From Hypsibius dujardini (lineage: Eukaryota > Tardigrada > Eutardigrada > Parachela > Hypsibiidae), in NCBI GenBank assembly GCA_001579985.1, contig LRSR01008277.1, positions 1 to 20,010 of the forward strand: a DNA stretch of 20,010 bases, in the 5' to 3' direction. Under the pieces are notes generated by a model. That model saw nothing but the letters and a program-made list of their open reading frames with translations. It ran no database searches and was not told the origin of the DNA. Of this stretch, positions 10,001 to 17,652 are shown in pieces (position 1 is the stretch's first letter; every line of letters starts with the position of its first letter). A program made the position numbers and the translations under genes.

Positions 10001-13000
10001 TAAAGAAATGGGCGAGAAAGATCTCAGGTACGACTTTATTCCCGTTGAACGTTTTACTGTTATGTGGTTCAATTTTTCATTATTTCTAACAGGCAAAAGT
10101 CCGCAGAGGAGCTCAAAAAAGTCCAAGACCACTTGCTCAGAGAACGTGAATCCCAGGAGCGAAGCATCCGGTCAGTACTGGCATCAGCGCAGACATCGGG
10201 ACACCTCTGATCATTAGAATTATTGTATTTGCTTAATTTGTTACTATTGAAATTTTGTTTAACAGAGAAGCCGTTCAGACTGATTTGAAGAAACTGAAAG
10301 AGCAGTTGGAAGTAGAGCGCATGACGCAAGAACGGACTCTGCGGTAAGTCCCGCGTGAAACTTAGTTAGATAATAGTTTTGACAAACATTACGTGTTCTC
10401 TCGTTCCAGGAATGCCGAAGCAGCCAAGTTGAAGGACGCAGAGGAGATTGTCCTGAAACTCACCAAAGAGCAGCTGGAAAAGCAGGAAAAGGAGAATGCA
10501 CAGCAGAAGAAGGAACTCGACGAGCTGCGACGCTCAATGGAACAAGAGATAGCAGAAATCCAGTCTGTTCACAAAAAGCGGGTCGAGGATCTTCGCAGGA
10601 GCCATGAAGACGAACTGGAAGAGGTACGGTATTTCGCGTTAGACAGGGACAGTCGTACTGGAGTGGAACGTGTGCACCGTACACACAGCACAAGCGTCGC
10701 GTGATCGATTAAACGTTCCACAGCTCGTACGCTGTCCCTGTCTAACGCGAACATTCAGTACCACCGTACCAATATAGTTCAATTCAATTCATGTACGGAG
10801 AGTTGTGTTTCATACGTTGTTTCAGATCGAAAGGAATATAGTGCGACTTCGGCGAGAACTGGAAAAGCTAGAAATGACGGTTGCTGACGAGGCTGCCATC
10901 AAACAAAAACAGGTTGGCTAAACCAAGAGGAAGAGGAAGGGGTTATTGGTCATTTTGGCAATTAATACTGTACTGTAATACTGTATGTGCGAAATTACAT
11001 TTTCAGATTGAAGCGTTGGAGCGTCAGAAAGCCTCACTGGAAAAGCATTTATCTGACCTTCGGAAACAAGTATGTCCGTTATCATCAAATTTTCCGCTTC
11101 TACGAAGACCACACTGACGAGTTTCAATGGTTAGGAGCTGGACATCCGTGCCCAATGTGACAATCTTACAGACGAGCTGAAACAGCTGACGAAGGACTCC
11201 AAACTGAACGAAGTAACTTATTGGCGCCAAAATTCAAACGACTTTCGCATTCATTTTAATTTATTTTAAATCTTCAAGCGAGCCATGGTACGACTGGAGC
11301 AACAGCGGACCGACATGGAAGAAGACCTGTACATGCTGAAGCGAGCGAAGCAGCGCTATGTTGACCGCGTGGAGTAAGTTACAGTCAACTGGCTTATTCA
11401 CTCAGCTAGCTTTGAAAACATGATCGCAATCCCCTTGCCCATAATCAGGCAGCTCAAACTCGTTGTGGGCGAGAACCTTTTCCCTGGTTCATCCGCACTG
11501 GATGACGAAGCTCCCGAAGCTCCCGAGGAAATAGTTCCCCAAAACGGTAAGTATATTGCCGCGATCTTCAATGAACTCTCAATCCCACGCAAATTTATCA
11601 TCGTCGAGGTTTTCGAGTGTATTAAGACGGGGGATGCTAATTGCAGGATCCGATGACGCAGTAGCCGACGAAGGGGACGACGCCACGCCTCTTCCGGGTG
11701 CGGCGCCATCAATCGAAGTCATCCCGTCGCCGCCGCTTGAAAACGGCGTCGCCACGCCGCCCACCATCCCGCTCGTGGGCGAGCCGAATCACAACTCGAG
11801 ACATCTTCACTTCGATTCGGACGACCTCCTCAGCAACCCGTCCCGACCTCTGACACCCGAGCCAACCGCGGGCGGAAGTCGACCCCTCTCACCAATGGGT
11901 GGGAGCTCCTTCTTCCGTCGACTGTCGTCCAACCGGTCCGATGAACAGTCGCCTGGTGGCAATAACGGGTACGCTTGCTTAATCGCTTAAAACAAGTGTT
12001 TCCGCTTGTGGTCTACTAACACAGGATGCATGTTCAGCATCAGGATGAACAAGTCAATGGTGTGTTTTATTCCAGTTCACCATCCTCGTGGTCGTCTTCT
12101 AACCCTATTCTATTCCGCACTAACCCCGTTTCGGGCAGTAGTCCACTGCAGGACATCATTCACGACCTGTTGATGGATGAAAGTGTTTGCGTGAGTGTGG
12201 CGAACCCATTAACACATTCTCCGGCCCGTTTCTTTTATGTGGGGTGTCGTATAACCACAACCTTCTTTTTTCTCGATTCTTTTCCTCTCTCTCCTCTGCG
12301 TATACAGTCCGACGTCACCCTACCCAGCTTAATGTCCTTGTTTCTGGCTACCACTGCTGCTGCTGCTGCTACTACTACCACCGCTGTTCCTACCAGTGTG
12401 AAGACCGAAGCAAGCGGCCGGCACGACCTTCAACAACTTCGTTCCTCTTGGTTGACCCCTGTCCATTACGATCCAGGCATGAAGCTCCACCACCGACAGT
12501 CCGCACCCGGTTTGGGTCGTTCGGAAGCGAGACCAGTCAGAGTGGAATCGTCCTCTCAAAGTCCCGCCTACGATCCCGAAAAGAGTTCGTCGCCTCAATC
12601 TTCTGTGTGGTTGTGGTTGTGGCGCTGACCTACCTTTTCTTTGTCTTGTCCACCCCCTAGTCGCCAGCAGAACGAAACCGCTCAATGAGTACCACCTTAA
12701 TCGTTCCTTTACCGACCCGTAAGTTTACAGGTTGTGTCCGTATCATACCAGAAACTAGCACCTCTTATTCAATAGACGCTTGTCCACATCTGGACTTGAA
12801 TTCTTTCCGTTTGGTCTATCTACCTATCTGCCTGCCTGCCTGCCTGTCTGTCTGTCTATCTGCCTACCTGCCTGCCTGTCTGCCCGACTGACTGTTTGCT
12901 TCTATGGTTTACCGGGTATCTACACACGCGGCAACAATACTAGAGGGACCGAGTTAGAGCCACTCAGCTATTACTAAGGAAATTTGGCTTTAACTCAGGC

Positions 13001-13273
13001 GGCCTAGTATTCTGGTCCTGTGTTATCTACCGTACTAGATGTGAATATCTGATGATGGCTCAAAATTTCTCAGTGCCATTATTGGTTATGCCTCAAGGAA
13101 ACAAGCTTGGAGTAATAGATATTTCTTGTAGTGCTTCATTTGGTCTGACCAGCCAGCTGGATGCCATTAAAACCTGGATTGCCCGACAAAACGCGAGAAG
13201 TCTGGACCTGGTGGGGGAAGTCCTGCTGGAAGAAGACCGATATATGCGCGACGGTGCTGCGTGTGCCGATTGA
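6600..13273 (+). CDS. CEP164: CEP164-like centriolar distal-appendage protein, about 20 exons
   Basis: Phase-consistent exons: 6600-6623 (probable start), 6867-7027, 7279-7480, 8028-8281, 8536-8634, 9514-9876, 9950-10027, 10093-10170, 10266-10343, 10410-10623, 10826-10912, 11007-11069, 11135-11212, 11279-11373, 11449-11546, 11647-11968. These give about 765 aa; the human protein is 1460. The N terminus carries the family block EYARALGINAKNDEDLLWIA and a WW domain (W59, W82, P85; IYYFNVENGTAAWEHP), which in CEP164 belongs to the TTBK2-recruiting region. Residues 130-240 are rich in Ser-Pro/Thr-Pro. Residues about 335-625 are coiled coil with four 26-residue repeats, followed by an acidic Pro/Ser tail. 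CEP164 docks mother centrioles and starts ciliogenesis. Tentative 3' exons: 12025-12190, part of 12308-12600, 12661-12718 and 13153-13273 with stop TGA. Uncertain: exon 1 (8 codons) and everything after exon 16. Confidence 0.85.
7028..7092 (+). repeat. GC/GT alternating tract at the CEP164 exon 2 donor
   Basis: The donor GTAAGC at 7028 is followed within 7 nt by (GC)n then (GT)25, an unbroken purine-pyrimidine alternation at 7035-7092. In RNA it is a long UG repeat immediately inside the intron. Confidence 0.95.
7481..8027 (+). other. CEP164 intron 3, no internal feature seen
   Basis: This 547-nt intron is AT-rich, starts GTAAGA and ends in a strong CTGCTTTTGCAG acceptor. I see no gene or clear repeat in it. 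Confidence 0.8.
8635..9513 (+). other. CEP164 intron 5 with a short inverted repeat
   Basis: This 879-nt intron ends with CTTCTTCAG. It contains a 14-bp perfect inverted repeat (TCTCGTGCGAAAAT at 8815-8828; its complement at 8896-8909) around an AT-rich loop with repeated CCGATA/GGATATCC strings. This could be a degraded foldback element. Nothing else was recognised. Confidence 0.7.
9799..10343 (+). repeat. CEP164: Four 26-residue coiled-coil repeats in CEP164, three as 78-nt exons
   Basis: The last 26 residues of exon 6 and exons 7, 8 and 9 (9950-10027, 10093-10170, 10266-10343) each encode one unit starting at an Arg whose codon is split by the intron (AG or CG plus G or A). All three exons are exactly 78 nt with phase 2 in and out. 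Shared positions are Leu near residue 8, hydrophobic positions near 11, 15 and 26, and a basic-acidic pair (K/R E/D) near 17-20. The pattern reads as tandem exon duplication in a coiled coil. Confidence 0.85.
10633..10751. mobile_element. Foldback/MITE-like inverted repeat in CEP164 intron 10
   Basis: Arms at 10633-10671 and 10713-10751. The outer 20 bp (TTCGCGTTAGACAGGGACAG) are identical in inverted orientation, as are the inner 9 bp (GTGGAACGT), with about 10 divergent bases between. The loop is 41 nt. The left arm starts 9 nt after the exon 10 donor. Without this 119-bp unit the intron would be 83 nt, like its neighbours. No clear target-site duplication was found, so the superfamily is unassigned. 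Confidence 0.7.
12025..12718 (+). other. CEP164: CEP164 tentative 3' exons 17-19
   Basis: Exon 17 (12025-12190) follows a CTAACACAG acceptor and continues the exon 16 frame to a GTGAGTG donor. The next exon is ambiguous. An acceptor at 12307 (TATACAG) gives a frame with an Ala/Thr run and a stop at 12628. An acceptor at 12398 (CCTACCAG) gives another plausible Ser/Arg-rich frame. Exon 19 (12661-12718) reads ASRTKPLNEYHLNRSFTD before a GTAAGT donor. I do not recognise any of these peptides. Confidence 0.35.
12825..12898 (+). repeat. TGCC/TGTC tetranucleotide tract
   Basis: Interrupted (TGCC)n, (TGTC)n and TATC repeats lie in the presumed CEP164 intron 19. A complementary GGCA/GACA tract occurs at about 13520-13560. 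Confidence 0.9.
13153..13273 (+). other. CEP164: Probable terminal coding exon of CEP164
   Basis: The acceptor at 13152 (TTTGGTCTGACCAG) matches the phase 2 left by the donor at 12718. The exon encodes a helical-looking peptide (QLDAIKTWIARQNARSLDLV, then an acidic stretch with DRYMRD) ending in TGA at 13271-13273. A canonical AATAAA follows 164 nt later. I do not recognise the peptide itself; an independent small gene is possible. Confidence 0.4.
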
Positions 13274-13436
13274 TCATGATGGCGTGAGCTCAACTTGCCC
13301 ACTGTTAAATGCTCACGGATTCCCGACGGATCAATAGCAAGCCCAGAGATATTTTCTACATAATTTAGACGTGTACGTACTGCGTAATGAGTTTTGCGAC
13401 TCATACGCAAATGTTTGTTGGTGAATCTCTGAGATT

Positions 13437-13442
13437 AATAAA
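13437..13442 (+). terminator. Poly(A) signal AATAAA, probably for CEP164
   Basis: AATAAA sits 164 nt after the stop of the proposed last CEP164 exon. A second AATAAA occurs at about 13692. The signal supports a + strand transcript end here. Confidence 0.5.
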
Positions 13443-13731
13443 AAACTCATTAGTATTATGGCTAGCGAAAGGAGGCTGCTCCTACACAAATGGAACAGAC
13501 ACTCTCGACCTACAGTCACAAAGACAGACAGGCAAGCAGGCAAGCAGGCAGAGAGACATTCAGACAAGATATACGATAGACAAGTGAACAGGCAGACAAC
13601 ATCAATCACGGTTGACCAGACAATCTTCCTTTGGCAAGACCTCAAGGGAAAAATTTACAACCAATCGGGAAAATAATATCACTCGTTGCAAAAATAAATG
13701 GTGTTACTGCTCTCACACGATCGCGGCGCAG

Positions 13732-13739
13732 TATAAATA
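13732..13739 (+). promoter_or_regulatory. TATA-box-like sequence
   Basis: TATAAATA inside GCGCAGTATAAATAGAACAC is a near-ideal TATA box. Downstream lies only a 7-bp repeat and an unrecognised open frame (from 13933), so its target is unknown. It may be chance. Confidence 0.3.
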
Positions 13740-13777
13740 GAACACAAGACTCGATCTAGCCTGCGCTGCTATTACTT

Positions 13778-13812
13778 CCAGAATCCAGAATCCAGAATCC
13801 AGAATCCAGAAT
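13778..13812 (+). repeat. Five copies of CCAGAAT
   Basis: Five perfect tandem copies of a 7-bp unit, then a degenerate sixth, 40 nt downstream of the TATA-like box. Confidence 0.95.
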
Positions 13813-13955
13813 CCAATTCAAAAACACTCACACCTCACACAAGCCCACACAAATTTAGTCAAAACCGCAGACAGGTGTACATCGTCCCAATCTGGAAACT
13901 GGACAGCGCTGCGCCACCTACGGATACAAAGTGTGCCCGTAAAGAGTGCAAGTAT

Positions 13956-14296
13956 GAGAGAGGAGTCCTGGAATGGGCCACTTGAATTTCCGTACCCTGA
14001 AATGGGTCACCGGGTGGCAGGGGGCGCCCCGATGCAAATTGATCGAGAACAAATGAGTCATTGCATAGTCAGCGACCTCTATAGTGAGTTTTTTCCAACC
14101 ATCCAATTATTTCGTTTTTTAAACACGTTCCCACAGCTTTTCTTCATATCTGATACGCGTTTCACTGAAGTTATCAATTATTCTCTGTCGTTTAGGACCT
14201 TGGTGAGAGCAAAACCTGTCTAGAAGTTGTGATTCCAGGGTGGCCCATTCCAGGGTACGGGAAAGTCAAGTGGCCCATTCCAGGACCCCTCCCTCA
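13956..14296. repeat. Long inverted repeat, possible foldback element, 341 bp
   Basis: The left arm (about 13956-14011) and right arm (about 14235-14296) are imperfect inverse copies of about 55-60 bp. They share GTCCTGGAATGGGCCACTTG and GTACCCTGRAATGGG. Each arm contains the TGGAATGGGCCAC-type motif twice, so it is also internally repeated. The 223-nt centre has no recognised gene. No target-site duplication was identified. Confidence 0.7.
14014..14028 (+). promoter_or_regulatory. CTCF-like motif
   Basis: GTGGCAGGGGGCGCC matches 12 of 15 positions of the CTCF core, including the whole CAGGGGGCGC centre. A second, inverted partial match (TCCGTAGGTGGCG read on the - strand, 11 of 13) lies about 100 bp upstream at 13911-13923. 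The pair lies between CEP164 and TOMM5. The basis is motif similarity only. Confidence 0.35.
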
Positions 14297-14331
14297 CAGT
14301 GTACAATTTCGTACAGTAAGGATGCGTGCAT

Positions 14332-14332
<1 letters not shown>

Positions 14333-14394
<62 letters not shown>
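14333..14394 (+). repeat. (AC)31 microsatellite in the presumed TOMM5 3'UTR
   Basis: Thirty-one uninterrupted AC units. On the TOMM5 (minus) strand this is a (GT)31 run starting 19 nt after the stop codon, so it is probably transcribed as a long UG repeat. Confidence 0.95.
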
Positions 14395-14395
<1 letters not shown>

Positions 14396-14412
14396 AACTC
14401 CAATTTCCATGT

Positions 14413-14675
14413 CTATATTTTGCTGTTGATGAAATCGATGGCAAATGGAATGACCCGCACTACGCCGCATATTATGGCAAACGCTGCAAGGAGAATATAA
14501 TATGATATTAAATTAAGTCAGTCTAAACCGACCGTACTCATTCCCACATGGGTGAGACGGTGACGCAGTGAGGCAAATGATAAAACGCACCAGCAACGTT
14601 TTGGATGACGGCAATTTTGGCCATTTCCTGCTCCATCTCGATCTCGTCTTCGCTAGGTGGCTTCTGTCCAAACAT
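14413..14675 (-). CDS. TOMM5: TOMM5, small subunit of the mitochondrial outer-membrane translocase, 2 exons
   Basis: Exon 1 is 14591-14675 and exon 2 is 14413-14483, read on the minus strand, with a 107-nt intron (donor GTGCGT, acceptor CTCCTTGCAG, phase 1). The product is 51 aa, the same length as human TOMM5. It starts MFGQKPPSEDEIEMEQEMAK: an acidic cytosolic segment. A hydrophobic helix follows (about residues 29-44) with GVVRVIPF, matching the conserved RVTPF of the family, and a short tail ending FINSKI. TOM5 is a tail-anchored subunit of the TOM complex that helps pass precursors to the TOM40 channel. The gene is divergent from the aldo-keto reductase, with 608 bp between start codons. 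Neither exon would be noticed as a free-standing frame. The identification rests on length, topology and the RVxPF motif. Confidence 0.85.
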
Positions 14676-15283
14676 CCCGGAGTTCCGTGAACGAAAATAC
14701 AGCGAAATCAATTCCTAAATCTTAAGAAAGAGCGATGATTAAAGTTCAGGGAGAGACGTTGGAATAATAAGAATAATAATAACAATAACAATAATAATAA
14801 TAAAAAAATTCCTTCGTCGTTGAGGTCCCCGGATGCCCCTCATCCCCCTTGCCTTGCCACATCCTTCACCATCCACAATCGAATTGCAAGGCCCAAATCC
14901 TAAGCCTTACCTCAATTCCGAAAATAGTCGACGGAGGAAAAGTTTATGTTAAAGCAGCGTTTTCAAAATGCAAAGGAAAACAACTTTTCAATTTCATGAA
15001 ATCTGGTTCATGTGTTGCATTTCCATTTCCACTCTGCATGGACTTCCACTCTTGGGTTTCCACTTTTTGTTAGGGGCGGCACGCCTTGGGTTGAAACGGT
15101 CGAATCAAAGGCCTTCTTTATCAGCTGATTGACTGGATCCAGGCACCAGCTGCAGGACCCGGCAGATTACGCTCGCACTGTGCATTAAGACCGGCAAGTT
15201 GATTTCGAGAAACATCTCCCGCCACCCTCCTTTCCTTTCCGCTTTTGCTTTGCCCGTGATATTTCCGTCGTTTCATCGAAAAA
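14676..15283. promoter_or_regulatory. Divergent promoter region, TOMM5 and aldo-keto reductase
   Basis: The 608 bp between two start codons pointing away from each other hold no exon I can support. They contain an AAT/AAC-rich microsatellite at about 14763-14808 and repeated TTTCCA/TTCCACT strings at about 15018-15066. No clear TATA box was found. A shared promoter is inferred from geometry. Confidence 0.4.
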
Positions 15284-17253
15284 ATGGCTCCGTCAGTTCC
15301 CACCGTCAAGCTTCCTGCGGGAACTCCTCTTCCCGTTATTGGTAAATAAATTTTCACAGTGTTGATAATTTTTTAGGAAAAAGAATGAATTCAGCGGAGC
15401 GTTGATATTTTTTTCTGCCAGAATCTTCCCCTTTGAATGAACCGTTTTAGAGTTGTTAAAATTTAACCGCCTGTCCATCGATGTTCATGACTTCACGTTA
15501 TTTTGTGGAGCCTGATTTCTGAATGGGATCAACGAGGGAGGATATTTGACCGAATGATTTGTGAATTGGTTGATTGATTGATTCAGTGTCTTCCTAAATT
15601 CTTTTCTACTGGTTCTATCGGTTGATTGGTTGATTGGTGTGTCATCTGTGTGCTAGGTCTGGGAACATGGAAGTCATCTCCCGGGCAAGTCGGGCAAGCC
15701 GTCAAGGATGCCATCGATTTGGGCTATCGCCACTTCGATTGTGCATTCATCTACCAAAACGAGGATGAGATCGGAGCGGCATTCGCTGAAAAAATCAAGG
15801 AGGGAGTCGTCAAGCGAGAAGACCTCTTTGTCACCAGTAAGGTGAGTGTGCTGCACTGTATTAATTCTGTCTGCTGGCGAGTGAACTTTCTTTTCAATCT
15901 GAAATTCTTTTCAGATTTGGAACACTTTCCACAGCAATCAGAAAGTCCACGAAGCCATCGACAAGACTCTGGCCGCTCTGCGTTTTGAATATCTCGATCT
16001 GCTCTTAATCCACTGGCCCTTCGGTTACAAGGTTCGTCGCTAGATTGATTGATTGATTTGCGTGCTCATGGGAACTGCGTGCTCTTGTATTCGTAGCAGT
16101 TGTGAAAATTGTCACATTTTTAGGAAGGCGGCGATCTCTTCCCCAAAGATGCCAACGACAAGATGGCTCATACTGATGTCGATTACGTCGAAACTTGGAA
16201 GGCAAGGAAGCTTTGCTTGATATGATCCGCAGTTCCTGCACTACGCAGTGATGGTTTGCGTTTTGCCCATTGTTTCCCTAAGGACCCTGAGCGCAAATCT
16301 ATCTATCTGTTTGTCCGTTCTATCTCTGCGGTATCTATCTGTCTGTCAGTTGTTTGCCTCGGCTATTAGGAAAAGCCCTGTCTGAATTTCGGATCGCTCG
16401 AATGCTTACTCTTTTTGGGCTGTTTTTTCAGGCACTAGAGGAAGTCCACAAAGCCGGCAAGGCTAAGAACATCGGCCTATCCAACTTCAACGTGGAACAA
16501 GTGCAACGCGTCGTTGAGAACAGCACCGTTGCCCCCGCGTGTCACCAGATTGAAGTGCACGTTTACCTGCAGAACAAAAAGCTGATTGATTTCAGCAAGT
16601 CGAAAGGCATGGTGGTGGTGGCATACTCTCCCCTCGGCAGCAATGACCGTCCCAAGGGGCCGGGCTTTGGTGACTTCCCTGCGCCTCTTGAAGATGCAGT
16701 TGTGAAAAAGATTGCTGCCAAACACAAGAAGCAACCCGGCCACGTAAGTCTCCGTTATCTCATCAAAGCCTTGGACTTTGCAGGTTACCATAATTTGTTA
16801 ATTGTATTTTCAGGTGCTTCTGAAGTTTTTGCTCCAACAAGATCTAGTCGTCATACCCAAATCCGTCAGCAAGGAACGATTGAAGGCCAATCTTGAGGTA
16901 GGATGCCGTCCCAGTAATGTACCTGCCTGCTGTGCTCCATTATGCAGTTGTGCTGCTATTTGCTTATTCGTCTAAAACAGACTGTGGTGTTTAAGGTCTT
17001 CGATTTCACGCTGGACAACGAAGATCTTAATGAGTTGCAAAAGTTGGACAAACACGGCGAATATCGTGCATGCACTATGGGACAGTAAGAGCTTTTCTTT
17101 CGACATGCCTGATTTGTTTCGCGTTTTGGCCTCATCAGGGCGGGAATTTGCGGTTCTCTTGAATTTTGGCTAACTATGCAACATTTTTGTGGTTTCAGGG
17201 ATAACTCCCACATCTATTACCCGTTCGACAGGAAATACGATAGTTCCAGCTAA
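15284..17253 (+). CDS. Aldo-keto reductase family 1 (AKR1A/AKR1B-like), 8 exons
   Basis: Exons 15284-15341, 15657-15841, 15915-16031, 16124-16201, 16432-16743, 16814-16897, 16996-17084 and 17199-17253 join to 325 aa, the length of human AKR1A1. The (beta/alpha)8 barrel enzyme reduces aldehydes to alcohols with NADPH in the cytosol. The catalytic tetrad is complete: D47 and Y52 ([11 protein letters not shown]), K81 (VTSK) and H114 (LLIHWP). Further signatures are [11 protein letters not shown] at the N terminus, [22 protein letters not shown], and the cofactor-binding IPKS (264-267). The C terminus ends [10 protein letters not shown]. The start context GAAAAAATGG is good. Intron 4 uses a GC donor. 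Exon 7 has two in-frame acceptors 15 nt apart. Substrate and exact subfamily (AKR1A or AKR1B) cannot be decided by eye. Confidence 0.95.
16202..16431 (+). other. GC-AG intron in the aldo-keto reductase
   Basis: The exon 4/exon 5 junction must read ETWK-ALEEVH as in the family. This places the donor at AAG followed by GCAAGG, with acceptor TTTTTTCAG. The retained frame would hit a stop within 30 nt. The remaining donor bases fit the strong consensus typical of GC-AG introns. An ATCT/GTCT tetranucleotide tract (about 16298-16350) lies inside. Confidence 0.85.
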
Positions 17254-17652
17254 AGACGGACACTAATAGTCTCTGGCTGCCGAAGGCCTCTTCCTCAGCT
17301 CCGTTTTCTCGCGATTTGGCTAAATCTTGTTTTATTGAGCTTTGCCAGATGAAACTATTAAGAATCGTTGGAAATATGGGAAGATGGCAACTACATACAA
17401 TATAAACATTCGAAATCACCATTTCTCAACCATTTCTCAACAATCTGGAAATCGTAGTCCTAGACCAGTCAAACTGTATTGGTATCGGAGTAGCACCGGT
17501 AAAGAGAAGACTTGCAGACTGTTCATTTCAATCGTGCAAAATTATGCATGCAAATGTCAAACACCGGCAAAAAAAGTATTACTACGAGAGAATGGTGGAT
17601 GAAAAGGACGGTATGAATTAGCTGGCAAATAAGGCGGACTGCAACGGAAGAG
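17254..17652. other. Convergent 3' spacer between the aldo-keto reductase and DZIP1
   Basis: Overlapping 3'UTRs are likely. On the minus strand AATAAA occurs at 17331-17336, 317 nt after the DZIP1 stop, and would end that transcript inside the reductase 3' region. No AATAAA is seen for the + strand reductase. I found no exon here. Confidence 0.5.

Noticed and set aside
12187-12660. A 157-codon frame rich in Cys and Tyr runs overlapping CEP164
   Set aside because: The Cys/Tyr runs translate GCT/ACT trinucleotide repeats in the wrong frame. Only its later half could be coding, as noted for the ambiguous exon 18.
13933-14223. Open frame after the TATA-like box
   Set aside because: Its first part is the left arm of an inverted repeat whose other arm gives a similar peptide on the opposite strand. 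The second half is AT-rich intergenic-like sequence. No family was recognised.
14220-14444. Minus-strand frame with CVCVC and WNGPLDF peptide
   Set aside because: It covers the CA microsatellite and inverted-repeat arm, downstream of the TOMM5 stop.
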